A stretch of DNA of 64,000 bases from Zygnema cylindricum (GCA_037447655.1 JBBHKE010001279.1:1-64000); one strand, 5' to 3'; shown: positions 50,073 to 60,557, counted from the first letter of the stretch. Made by a program: numbers and translations. The notes: generated from the sequence alone by a model not told the origin.

Positions 50073-52073
50073 ATGGAGCCCATAGAATTTCAGGTTATGG
50101 GCCCACCATCTAGGGTGCCTATGTTCGATGGAACAGACTTCACTTATTGGGAGTTTATTATGGAGGGATTGCTTTTCGAGAAGCACTTATGGGGAATTGT
50201 TTCGGGACATGTGAGATGTCCGCCACCTGGCTTTGGAGGAGCTTACTGTGGAGAACCATCTGAGGCTGCCCAGAATATCAACCGGAGTTCAGATGCAACG
50301 AAAGGTGAAGGGAAAAATATTGTGATGGAAGGGGGAAAAGGGGAGAATGATAAAGGGACACTTATGGTGAGGGGAGCTATGCTCTTCGCCACAGCTCCAC
50401 TTAGAGGGGTTATCAGTAAAACTGAAGAAAATGATAGTAAAATTTGGGAGTATAAAAACACTATAGCAAAACATCTCATACTTAGATATGTGTCTAAGTC
50501 CATAGCTATCACTCTTTTAAGTCTTACTAAGTCTTCGGAAATATGGGAAACACTAAGGCAGATTTATAAGAGTGAGACTATTCAGAGGCAGCAGTTAGTA
50601 AAACAGGAAATAGAGGCCTATGTTTATAAAGGCGGTAACATGATAGAGTTTTGCAATGATATTGCTGCGTTATATGTGGAGCTTGCTAGTGCGGGGTATG
50701 TAGAATCTGAGGAGAGAAAGATCAATACACTACTCATGAAACTCCCAGATGAGTATGAAAACATCATTAATCGTATGCAGGCAATGGATGGCTCCTCATG
50801 GACTTGGAGCTTTACCATGGGGATAATTCTTGTGAGGGAAAGCACTTTGGAGCTTCGTAGGGGAAGTGAGAGGGTAACTGCCTTTACAGTTGGTGGTGAT
50901 TGGCGGAAGCGTGATGAGAGGAACGGTGGTGATTGGCGGAAGCGTGATGAGAGGAACAGCGGTGACGAGCGGAAGCGTGATGAGAGGAAGAAAGACGAAG
51001 GTAAACCTTATCGGAACTTTGGTGGAAAGAGAGGGAGAGGAAAAGAAAGGAGAGCTTTGAAAAATGGTGTTTGCTTCTTTTGTAGGGAACAGGGTCATTA
51101 TATAGAGGAATGCCCTTGTTTGGAAGAACTTAGAAGTTGGGAAGAGGATGAAGAGGATGAAGAAATTTTGGAGCTTCTTCACATCGGTAGAATGGAGAAG
51201 AGAGAGAAGTACACAGAAATTACACGGAAGCAACGATGTGCTTTTGGAGGTATAAGGGAAGTAAGAGGAAGGGAGGTACTTGAGGGAGTTAGAAATGATG
51301 AGGATGTGAAAGATTGTAAAAAGTATGACTTAGAAATGAGAAAGTCAAATCTAGGATACATAAATGAAAAAGGGAAAAATAAAAATAATGAGGATAATTT
51401 TATAAATATTTTGGAAATAGAAAACTGGTTGGAAAGGGAGACTTCAACGGATTTGGAGGAAAGGGGAGAAGTAAAACTAGAGGGGTTTTTAAAGGATAGG
51501 GGAGAAAAGAAATATTTAATGAAAAGTTTAGGGGAGGAGAAATACTCTTTGGGAATCATTATAGAAAGTGATAGTGGAAAGAATTCCATGGGAGAGAGTG
51601 AGGAAAATTCAGAAAATGGGGTGAGTATCATGGATAAAAATATGAGCTCGGAAGATGTAGATTTTACGAGGAACTTAGTGGGGAATCTTGATATAACGAT
51701 AAATATGGGAAGTAATGGGTTTGACATCACTAATGAGAGTGATGGCATTTATGAAGGTGTGCCTGTAAGAGGGTTAGCATCTGGGTGTGTGTTGCAGATT
51801 GGAGATGGGGCTGGCTGTTTGAATTGCAAGAGGGAAATTGGATTTAGTGAGGATGGAAAAGTAATGAGGTGGATAAAGTATTTTCTCGGATTTATGAAAA
51901 ATGGCATGCAAAATAAATTTTGTGATATAATTATTATTTCGGTTCATCTAACACACTTCTTTAAATACAAGGGTATTCACTTAGAGTTTAATGAGGAGAA
52001 AAGAAAGAAGAAAAAGAAAAAGAAGAAAAAAAAAAATTTGTGTTTAGTGGGAGTTGAAAAGAAAGTAGACTAG
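50073..52073 (+). CDS. Gag fused in frame to a collapsed pol relic
   Basis: 667 codons from the ATG inside the LTR (MEPIEFQVMGPPSRVPMFDG) to a TAG just before the polypurine tract. Residues about 1-260 are copia Gag (FTYWEFIMEGLLFEKHLWG, AYVYKGGNMIEFCNDI, LPDEYENIINRMQAM). Next comes a GDWRKRDERN repeat (three units, the last GDERKRDER), then a complete zinc knuckle CFFCREQGHYIEEC. From about residue 380 the frame follows pol in order but with large losses: KQRCAFGGI (protease lead, no DSGA), LGEEKYSLGIIIE (RT end), VPVRGLASGCVLQIG (RNase H), and a Lys-rich end matching the RNase H tail. No catalytic motif survives, yet no stop or frameshift occurs. Gag probably forms particles that package the RNA. 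Confidence 0.85.
   Translation: MEPIEFQVMGPPSRVPMFDGTDFTYWEFIMEGLLFEKHLWGIVSGHVRCPPPGFGGAYCGEPSEAAQNINRSSDATKGEGKNIVMEGGKGENDKGTLMVRGAMLFATAPLRGVISKTEENDSKIWEYKNTIAKHLILRYVSKSIAITLLSLTKSSEIWETLRQIYKSETIQRQQLVKQEIEAYVYKGGNMIEFCNDIAALYVELASAGYVESEERKINTLLMKLPDEYENIINRMQAMDGSSWTWSFTMGIILVRESTLELRRGSERVTAFTVGGDWRKRDERNGGDWRKRDERNSGDERKRDERKKDEGKPYRNFGGKRGRGKERRALKNGVCFFCREQGHYIEECPCLEELRSWEEDEEDEEILELLHIGRMEKREKYTEITRKQRCAFGGIREVRGREVLEGVRNDEDVKDCKKYDLEMRKSNLGYINEKGKNKNNEDNFINILEIENWLERETSTDLEERGEVKLEGFLKDRGEKKYLMKSLGEEKYSLGIIIESDSGKNSMGESEENSENGVSIMDKNMSSEDVDFTRNLVGNLDITINMGSNGFDITNESDGIYEGVPVRGLASGCVLQIGDGAGCLNCKREIGFSEDGKVMRWIKYFLGFMKNGMQNKFCDIIIISVHLTHFFKYKGIHLEFNEEKRKKKKKKKKKKNLCLVGVEKKVD
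50093..50107 (+). other. Primer-binding site for half initiator tRNA-Met
   Basis: GGTTATGGGCCCACC begins at the first base after the LTR. It is complementary to the anticodon stem-loop of eukaryotic initiator tRNA-Met (GGTGGGCCCATAACC) as I recall that tRNA. Priming from an internal tRNA fragment is established for Drosophila copia and yeast Ty5. The site lies within the gag reading frame (QVMGPP). Confidence 0.75.
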
Positions 52074-52086
52074 AAAATAAGGGGAG
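52073..52086 (+). other. Polypurine tract
   Basis: GAAAATAAGGGGAG directly abuts the 3' LTR. Equivalent tracts precede the LTRs at 53520 (AAGTGGAG) and 58170 (CAAAGGGAG). Confidence 0.85.
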
Positions 52087-53181
52087 TGTTGAAATTTATG
52101 TATTTTCTAGGTCTGTGTTGGAAAAATAAATAGAGTGTTGAAAAGAGGTGACTAATAGTTCACTTCTATATTTTAGTTAGAATGTAAAGAGAGAGAGAAA
52201 GAGAGGACCAAAGGCACGCCATGGTTGCCGCATCATTTAGAAGGAGGAAGAATGAATTAGAAAGTATTTTACTAGTTTTAGCAAAATACTGCCGCTGGCC
52301 GGATTTGAACCGGGGTCTGTAGGCTACTAAAATAGACCAACGCCTTATCCATTAACTTACTTACGAAACGATACACGTGACGGGTTTCATAAATATATAA
52401 ACATTAACAAAACAGCTAATTAACAGCAGACTAACAAAAAGGAGCAATTTCTGCATGTACGCGAATCTGAACCGTGTAAAATATGTTTTGATCGGACGGC
52501 CGGCATTATAGCCGCCACGCGAAGTGAGCTTTTTGGCGGCATACGGATATAGCGTCACGCGGTGCCACGTGGCGCCACATTATTTGATACCGGAGAAGAT
52601 GGGAGGAGGAACCATGGCTTCCGATATGACAGGTGTCACCTTGTAGACCTTGTCGTACAATGGTCGTACAATAAGTACATCGCCCATTGTACCTTCTTGT
52701 ACTTTATAGTGTTCCTATTGGACTAGGGTTTAATAGTAGGTAGTCGTGAGTAGGCAGACCAAGACTTAGTGATATTTAGGTACCTCTCTCTAAGAGAGCT
52801 TGTAACTATAAAGGTCATCTTTGACCAGCCATAACTTAATGCTCGGGTGAGCAAATTCACTGATTCTTTTTGCTGCGGACTCAGGGGAGTCTAAGCTACA
52901 CAAGGGTGTAGTCGGTCAGAGTATTTGCGTGCCAGGGTGGCACTTATTCAGTGGGAAAGTCAAAGTGGGAAATATTGTCCAAAACACATATTGAAGCTTT
53001 GCATTTTGTGGTGGAACTGAGCACACAGAAGGTCTTCTCTTCACAGGGGTGAAGGTATATTGGAGTTCTTATTGTCAAGGGATCATTTATTTGGGTTTAT
53101 ATCAGCTTGGAGTCGGCACTATCTAGATTAGCTTCTTTTGGATCTGCGAATTCTGTGGGCAATGGAGCCCATAGAATTTCA
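52087..53181 (+). repeat. 3' LTR of the recent copia element
   Basis: 1,095 bp, same length and apparently same sequence as 48998-50092, followed by the CATGG target duplication. Equal LTRs mean very recent insertion. Confidence 0.95.
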
Positions 53182-53460
53182 CATGGCTTCATATGTTGCC
53201 ACTAAAGAATTAATATGGGTAAAATCTCTACTCGAAGAACTTGGGTTCATAAAATATGGGACTCAAAATGTCATTTGTGCTAATCAAGTTGCTATCTCTA
53301 TCACAGCTAATCCAAAACACCATTTCAACGCTAAACATATGATTATAAGACTAAGATTTATCAAAGAGAAGGTTGAGAAAAAAATAAATAAACTTGTTCA
53401 TAAAAGTGATAAAGAGACGATTGCAGACAAGATGACAAAACCGGTACCTTGTCCTAAGTG
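53182..53460 (+). pseudogene. RNase H remainder of copy A2
   Basis: ATKELIWVKSLLEELGFIKY to HKSDKETIADKMTKPVPCPK and a stop. It continues the RNase H cut at 48997 once the young element and one CATGG are removed. It is otherwise intact to its own polypurine tract. Confidence 0.9.
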
Positions 53461-53519
53461 AAAATTATGCAAAAAAATTTGTGGACTTAAATTAAAAGTT
53501 GACTAAGAATTAAGTGGAG

Positions 53520-54223
53520 TGTTGAAAAGAAGTTATTAATATTCACTTCTTAATTTAGACTCTAGAGTCAAGAGAGAGAGAGAGAGTCACCATGGCTGCC
53601 GCCATAGTCTGAAAAAAACAGGCAGCCAGACAGACAGATTGATAGATTGCCAAAATGTTCCCCTAAACCAGATTTGAACCTATGCCTACGAAGTTTCACA
53701 TAGACGTAGGACTTAACCATTATGGCGTTAATCGATACACGTATTCAGTTCGCTGTGTATTTAAAGTGTTACGCAAAACGTCACTTTCATTAAAACATAC
53801 CAAAATTGACAAAACAGTATCTATAGTCAAACGGCGCTCGCGGATACGAATCTAACAGTGTAAAATACATGATCAGACGAAAGTCATCGCCCCCACCAAA
53901 CCCGAATGAATCTTTGGCGGCTTTTGAACATAGCGGTGGGTTGTGCCACGTGGCGCCACATCATTAGACACCGGAAAGGATGGGAGGAGGAACGATGACT
54001 TCCATGTTGACAAGTGAAAACCAAAAGGCCATGTTGTACAATGGCCGTACAACAAGTACAATCGGCCACTGTAGTTTCTTCTATTATACACCCTTTTGAT
54101 TGGCCGAGGTAGAGTAGTAAGTAGTTGTGAGTAGGGGTTAAGTGATTTAGTGTGTTTGAGGCGCCTCTCTCCAGGTGATCTTTTGTATTTATAAGCCATC
54201 TTTGGCCTGCCATAACTTACTAC
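53520..54223 (+). repeat. Truncated 3' LTR of copy A2
   Basis: It begins TGTTGAAAAGAAG right after a polypurine tract, lacking the first ~53 bp of the family A LTR. It contains a tRNA-like block (about 53670-53728; stem CCTACG/CGTAGG) and a CCACGTGGCGCC box. It stops at ACTACTCAAGG, before the R hairpins. Confidence 0.8.
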
Positions 54224-54756
54224 TCAAGGATTACTCAGAATGAAAGAATAGACTATAAAGAAACCTTTTCACCCGTAGTCAAATTCCCTTCTGTGGGTTG
54301 AGTGTTCAAACCTTAGCTCAAGGTGATGTATCTTTAATGGTAGATGTGGGGGGAAAGTCGGTAGAGAGAACTCTTCACAATGTTTTGTATGTTATTGACT
54401 TTAAAAAGAATCTGTATTCTACATCGTTAGTGGAAAGCAAAGGCTTTGAAGTCATTCTGAAAGGAGGTAGACAGGTTGTTAGCAAGAAAGGAAAAGTAGC
54501 AGTAACAAGAAATAGAGATGCTAGCAAAATGTACCGGATGGACATGGCTGAATATAAGAAAAATGATGTTCTCCACTCCAGTGTCCAATCTGATAATGAG
54601 TCGTGGCATAAGAGATTAGGCCACATAAATTATGATAGTCTAAAAAAAATGGTGAATTCGGGAAAAGTTGATGGAGTTTCTCTCACATCTCATCCTATAA
54701 AATCATGTGATGGTTGTTTACTACGCAAGATCCACAGATTGCCATTTCCATAGGAA
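54224..54756 (+). pseudogene. Copia fragments: RT piece then protease/pre-integrase piece
   Basis: 54224-54297 reads ITQNERIDYKETFSPVVKFP (RT). 54298-54753 then reads an earlier part of pol (LMVDVGGKSVERTLHNVLYV ... HKRLGHINYDSLKKMV ... CDGCLLRKIHRLPFP). The reversed order marks two illegitimate joins. The next sequence is on the other strand. Confidence 0.8.
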
Positions 54757-57045
54757 ACAGACCACTGATCGGAAAGGGTTTTGCAGTTAATAAATTCTGA
54801 TGTTCTCGGTCTCCTTATTTGCCGAAGTTAGCACTCTATTTTTGATGAAGTTAGCATAGTTCATAGACTCAGCCAAAAACTGGAATTCTATTTTTTTATC
54901 AGTTTGCATACTTTTGGACATATCTTCTAAAGTTCTATTCACTCTTTATGCTACTCCATTTTGTTCCAGATTATAAGGAACAATTTTCTCATTATGGATT
55001 CCTTCTTCTTAAAGAAATTCTTCAAATTCTTTTGAGGTGTATTCTTTCCCATTATCACTTGTTATCTCTTTTATTGAGGTTTCATGTAATTTTTCACTCA
55101 ATACTTTGTATTCTTTGAAACATCTCTGTACCTCTAACTCATGTCTAAGAAAATATACCTTAGTGTATCTAGACCAATCATGTGTAATGGTTAGCATCCA
55201 TCTTTTCCCCCCATATGAAGCATACCTAGCTGGTCCCCAAACATCAGTGTGAACTAGATTCATTACTTTCTCTCTTCTAAATGTCGATGCCTTTGGAAAT
55301 GGAAGTCTATGAATCTTTCCTTAGGCACATCTACTTCAATCATCAAAGGTCTCATCATCTCCAAACTCAATTCCATCCACTATTCCATATTTTCTTCATT
55401 TTCTTTAATCTATCTAGATTCACATGACCTAACCTCTTGTGCCAAAGCATCATATCACTTCCACACGAGTAGAGAACACCTTTTTCATTGCAAAGTACAA
55501 TTTTAAACATTCCTTGACTACCATTTTCAGCTATGAAATAAACCTCATTATCAAAGCTAGCTTTGAAGATTCATTTCTTAGTTCCGGTTTCGAACTCTTT
55601 TTCATCTAGAACAGCTGTAGAGACTAGATTCTTGCTAAGCTGTGGAATGTTAAGAACATCTGAGAGTGTTACAATTGAAGCTTTTCCATCAACTAAAACT
55701 TTTAAATCTACCGATCCTAGTAGACTTGTGGTTTTTCTACTCTACCATCTCTATACTCTATCTCAACTATTGGAATTTTTCTTAATTTAGTAAACCACCT
55801 TTTATCCTTCCACATATGAATTGAGGTTTTTGAGTCTCTGATCCACCCATCCTCAGGTGGATCCTTCTTACCTCCGAAAGCACACTTTTGTCTCCGTAGA
55901 ATGTCTATTTGCTTTTCAGTGGTTTTTGGTTTAAGGAGAAGCTCTTGAAGCTCCTCTTCCAGTTCGGATACGTCATCTTTTTCCTCGTCATGAACTTGAG
56001 TCAGAAAATATTTTTTTCTTTCCTCCATCTTTTGAGGAACCTTGTCCATCTTTCAGTTAAAGATTTGCAAGCTTGACACAATCTACCATATAGTGTCTTG
56101 GTTTCTTGCAGAAGTGATTAATTCACCTCGAGGAGCTCCTCTCCTTTGTCGATCAAATTTGCCACCTTCTTGTCTTTTTCTTTCAAAGTTTGAATCGGGA
56201 TCCTTTTCTTTTTCCTCATCAAGCTTCCGTCTAGCGGATCTTACAGCGAATGCTTGAACACTCGGACTTCCTTTTCTAAGTTTTATGGTACTCTCTTTCA
56301 CTAAAATCATCCCCTCTGTATCATCCTAATTCTATTTGCTATCACCTAGATCTTGCAACCGATTAATAATATTCTCATACTCATCAGATAGTTTCATTAT
56401 CACTGTATTTACTCTTTGTATCTCAGACTATGAGTTACTTGTGCTCTCTAAATCTCCAAATAATGCTCCTAAGTCATTGCAATATTCATTCATGCTTCCT
56501 CCCTTGTAATTATAAGCTGAAATCTTGTTTTTTGCCAGTCGTTGTTGCTGCAATGACCCACTCTTATATTTGTTTACTAGAGATACCCAAATCCGAGAGG
56601 AAAATCTAACATGTATAAGGGAAATGGCAATACCCTTCACTACACATTTGAGAATTAATAGCTTAGCCACCTTATCCTTATAGTTCCAATTTTCTTATTC
56701 TGACCGTTTGGTCTGACTCCCTGTCACCATTTTTGGTGGTGCTGCTGCCAGTATCGTCCTTGACAATATAGCCCCTCGAGAAGCAACGCCTCCCTTTTTT
56801 CCTTTGATGATTCCTTCCTCCCCTTCCTTGTCATCGTTTGTCATGGTGGCTGATGTTTTAACAACTGTTGTGCTGAGGTGCCAGAAAAACGTGTTCTCGC
56901 AAACCCAGGTGGAGGTGGGCATCGACTTTGCCCGGACATTATGCCCTATAGGTGTTTCTCAAAAAGTTCCCACTCCATCATCATTTCCCAATAAAAAAAG
57001 TGTGATCCATTAAATATGGGCACCCAAGAGGGTAGGCCCATAACC
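54757..57045 (-). pseudogene. Copia element C, gag to integrase, degenerate
   Basis: Read on the minus strand from the LTR at 57046: primer site GGTTATGGGCCTACC, Gag (VPIFNGS, YNYKGGSMNEYCND), protease with DSK in place of DSG, the HKRLGH zinc region (about 55450), and integrase with HTDVWGPARYASYGGKRWML and SDNGKEYTS (two catalytic Asp kept). It ends near KNRVLTS at 54770 with RT absent. Several stops and frameshifts. Confidence 0.8.
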
Positions 57046-57970
57046 TAAAATTCTGTGGTCTTCATTAACCCACAAAATGAACAGCCTATGTAACCCTCTA
57101 GGATAATATTTGACCCTTTCACTTTTCCACTAAATAAGTGCCGCCTAGACACACAAATATTTTGACCATCCTGACCCGTGTGAGGACAAGACTCCCTTCA
57201 GTCAAACGCAAAAAAAATCATTAAATTTGCTCCTCTAACGCAAAAAGAATCACTCAATTTGCTCCCTTGAGTAGTATGTTATGGCTGGCCAAAGATGGCC
57301 AATAAATACAAAAGGTCACCTGGAGAGAGGCACCTCAAACACGCTAAGTCCCTTAACTCCTACTCACAACTACTTACTACTCTACCCTCGACCAATCAAA
57401 AGGGTGTATACTACAAGAAAGTATAGTGGCTGATTGTACTTCTTCTACGGCCATTGTACAACATGGCCTTCTGGTTGACACTTGTCAACATGGGAGCCAT
57501 CGTTCCTCCTCTCATCCTTTCCGGCGTCTAATGATGTGGCGCCACGTGGCACAGGGCGCCGCTATGTTCGAAAGCCGCCAAAGATTCATTCGGGTTTGGT
57601 GGGGGCGACGACGTCCTCCGATCATGTATTTTACACGGTTAGATTCGCGTCCGCGAGCGCCGTTTGACTATAGATGTCGTTTCGTCAATTTTGGTATGTT
57701 TTAATGAAAGTGACGTTTTGCATAACACTTTAAATACATAGCCAACTGAATACATGTATCGTTTTGTTTATGCCATAATGGTAAAGGCGTACGTCTATGT
57801 AGTACTTTTTAGGTTCAAATCTGGTTTATGGCAACATTTTGGCAATCTATCAATCTGTCTACCTGTCTGCCTGTTTTTTTTTGACTATGGCGGCAGCCAT
57901 GGTGACCCTCTCTCTCTCTTCACTCTAAACTCTAAATTTAGAAGTGAATATTAATTACTTTTTTTCAACT
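57046..57970 (-). repeat. 5' LTR of element C (inverted)
   Basis: On the minus strand it runs from (T)AGTTGAAAAAAAG to CACAGAATTTTA, 925 bp, the same short-start subfamily as 53520. The tRNA-like block is at about 57765-57842 on the plus strand (GCCATAATGGTAAAGGC ... GGTTCAAATC). The R hairpins are decayed. Confidence 0.8.
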
Positions 57971-57971
57971 A

Positions 57972-58169
57972 AGGCCTAACATATGGACATAAGATTGATT
58001 TTTGTAAGAGAGAAGGTTGAAAACAAAATTGTGAATCTTGTGTATTGAGGTGATGGGGAAATGGTGGCTAATATGATGATGAAATTTGTGCCATCTCCTA
58101 AGTGAAAATATTGTAGAGAAAACAGTGGTTTAAAAGAAAAATTAAAATTAGACTAAAAAACAAAGGGAG
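57972..58169 (+). pseudogene. RNase H tail and polypurine tract of element B
   Basis: HMDIRLIFVREKVENKIVNL ... MMKFVPSPK-stop matches the end of RNase H (53345-53460). It is the downstream half of the gene cut at 48015. CAAAGGGAG precedes the B 3' LTR. Confidence 0.85.
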
Positions 58170-60557
58170 TGTTAAAATCACTAGATTTAGGGGTATTTTC
58201 TAGGTCTGAATAGATTAAGTAAAAGCGCACGCAATCTATCTCCACCTTCTCACTTTAGCCCCCATACTTGTTGTAGTCACTGAAGGTGAGAGAGAGTGGT
58301 GGAGCCATGGTTGCCTTAGCTACACAGGCAGGTCTGTAGTGTGATATAAGTCACACTTAACTAAATGGTTGAGTTTGGCAAGACTCAAACCCTCTATCGC
58401 TAGAGCGAGGCGTAGCCGTCAGCTCTAACCGGTATGTTGTAGAAGTTTGATATAATATATAGGGTTTAACTTCTACTTAAACAATGTTAACGAACATTTA
58501 TTTGATTAACGGAATTATACATAGCAAGCATAAAGACTAGTTATAATATAGTGCGAACTACAACCCGCACGAAACAAATGTATCGGACATTTGTTTTAAA
58601 CACCTAATATATAAAGCACTTTTTTAATCTCTAGATCCGATAACACTTCTCATCGCCGAGATCCCGTAATAGCCGCTTTGGCGGTTTTCAAGCGTGACAT
58701 GACCTAGAGCCACGTGGCACGATAGGATTGGAAAGCGGGAATCTAAGATAGCATGATAACAAGTCTAGCAAAGACAAGGGTCCACTCCATGGCTCTGTCG
58801 TACACAGGCTGTACAGAAAGTACATCGGCCATGGTACCTTTCTATATTTTACTGTTCCCTGATTGGTTTGTACATGAGTAGATACGGGTTGTGAGAGGGG
58901 TTTAAGACTTAGAGGATTGAGGAAGTAGCCTCCACTCTCCCAATGAGCTTATATAAATATTAGCATCTTTCCCACTTGATAATTAATCGCCTTGTTTGCC
59001 GTTTTCAGTGATTCTTTTTGTTGCGAACTCAAGGGAGTCCACACTGCACAATGGTGCAGTCAGATTTTCAATTTGTTAGCTTGGGTAGCAGTGATCCTAG
59101 CTGAAGAAGGGATAGTTGTTGATATTTGAGTATTTTCTAGGTCTTTATTTAGGATAGGAAAAATAGCAAAGGCATTCTACATATGACTCCCTTCTCTAAG
59201 CCACCACACTTGTTGTAGTCACTGAACACTAGAGAGGGAGCTAGAGCTCTGGCTGCCTAAGCTCCCCTGACAGACAAGAGAAGATAATGGTAAATTTACT
59301 AAAATTATATTTGACGACCCACGATTTGATCCTCGAACCTACCGTCTGTCAAACAACCCGTAGCCGTTAGCTTTGTCTGTTTAGTCTAGGACTAGTGCTA
59401 AGACATGTAGGGTTTGATTGATATTTAAATGGTTACACGTAGGGTTTTCCATTTAACTCGATTACGTGATATAGGGCATAGAAACACTTGTACTTTAAGT
59501 ACCGGACGAAACAAATAGTACAGACATTTGTTTCAACGGTCCGCATTAAATGCCGATATAAATTGGACGGCCGTGGTTAAGTATTGGTTTCGCGGAATGG
59601 ATAATATGGCGGTTTGTGGACGTCACCACTCCGGATGACACGTGGCGACATCATACGGGTTACGAAATTTCCGGAACGCATGATAACAAGTTTGGATGTG
59701 TCAGCTGTCACCTGTATGGTCCTGTTATACAGTTGCCGTACAGAAAGTACTTCGACGCTTGTACTTTTCTGTACGATACAGTCTTGTGATTGTGAGTCTT
59801 TATTGACTGCTAGGGTGCGAGCCGGAATTCTAGAATGGCCCACAAGGCGTTTTCTAACGTGGTATGACCTGGCACCACGTGGCAACACAACATTGGGAAG
59901 CGGGAATCCCGGGGAGCATACGGACGAATTTGAAGGAGACAGGCGTCCACTCAGTGGCCTTGACGTACACATGTCGTACAGAAAGGACATCGACGGTAGT
60001 ACCTTTCTGTACACTAAAGTCATGTTATTGGTTCGTACCTCAATACTAGGAGGCTTAGAGAGGGTTTTAGGACTTAGAATATTTTTGGTAGATAGCAGCC
60101 TCTCCCAGAGAGCATCTTCTATACAAGGCAAACTTTGGCCTGCCCTAACTATTAACCCACTTGACCAAATTCAATGATTATTTTTGATGCGGACTCAAGG
60201 GAGTCCGGGCTACACAAAGATGTAGTAGGTCAGAGTGTTTACGTGTTAGGGTGGCTGCATTTCTAAGGGATAGTCAAAGTGGGGAAAGTTATCTAAAACT
60301 CATGTTCCCAATTTGCATTCTGTGGTGGAACTGAGCACACAAAAAGTTTTATTTCAAAGTAGTGAAGCTGTAATAGGGTTTTGATTGTCGAGGGGTCAAT
60401 CATTTGGGTTTATATATACTTGGAGTCGGCACTATCTAGATTAATTTCTTTGGACCTGCAAATTCTGTGTGGCAATACAACCCATAAAATTTCAATAGTC
60501 AAAAACTATCTAGAGGCTTCCTGAATTCTGTAGTCGAATAGGTGACACAAAATTGCA
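58170..60557 (+). repeat. 3' LTR of element B, split by a solo LTR
   Basis: 58170-59116 plus 60500-60557 together match 43022-44019 up to CAAAATTGCA. The interruption is the solo LTR 59117-60494. It contains its own tRNA-like block (about 58370-58445) and R hairpins. Confidence 0.85.
59117..60494 (+). mobile_element. Solo copia LTR nested in an LTR
   Basis: 1,378 bp, TGTTGATATT to AAAATTTCA, flanked by a perfect ATAGT duplication (59112-59116, 60495-60499). It is longer than its relatives because the CACGTGG plus GTACAGAAAG module occurs twice (about 59630-59790 and 59865-60020). R hairpins are GGACTC-AAGG-GAGTCC and CTACA...TGTAG (60191-60225). The gag ATG equivalent is ATA here. Confidence 0.9.

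Larger units (their letters stand above)
48998..50092 (+). repeat. 5' LTR of the recent copia element
   Basis: 1,095 bp, from TGTTGAAATT to AGAATTTCA. It contains the GTATTTTCTAGGTCTG motif, GA tract, antisense tRNA-like block, G-box, GTACAATGG dyad, TATAAAG box, paired R hairpins, and the start of gag (ATGGAGCCCATAGAATTTCA). Confidence 0.95.
48998..53181 (+). mobile_element. Recent non-autonomous copia element
   Basis: Two 1,095-bp LTRs (48998-50092, 52087-53181) in which I saw no difference; both are TG...CA. The flanks are CATGG (48993-48997 and 53182-53186), a perfect 5-bp target duplication, and the insertion splits an RNase H codon run of an older element. The primer site is at 50093, the polypurine tract at 52073-52086. 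The only gene is a Gag with a collapsed pol relic. It lacks protease, integrase and RT, so it needed another element's enzymes. Confidence 0.95.
43022..60557 (+). mobile_element. Outer copia element B, interrupted by nested copies
   Basis: The 5' LTR 43022-44019 (TGTTGAAATC...AATTGCA) and the 3' LTR 58170-60557 (itself split by a solo LTR) match along their length. The flanks AATAT and AATAC form a near-perfect 5-bp target duplication. Internal parts in order: gag 44000-45100, protease and integrase 45100-46340, RT/RNase H 46520-48015; then foreign copia material 48016-57970; then the RNase H tail 57972-58103 and a polypurine tract before the 3' LTR. All genes are broken. Confidence 0.8.

Noticed and set aside
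50049-52073. Host gene encoding a 674-residue zinc-knuckle protein
   Set aside because: It is bounded by identical LTRs, a primer site and a polypurine tract, and its sequence is copia Gag with pol remnants.
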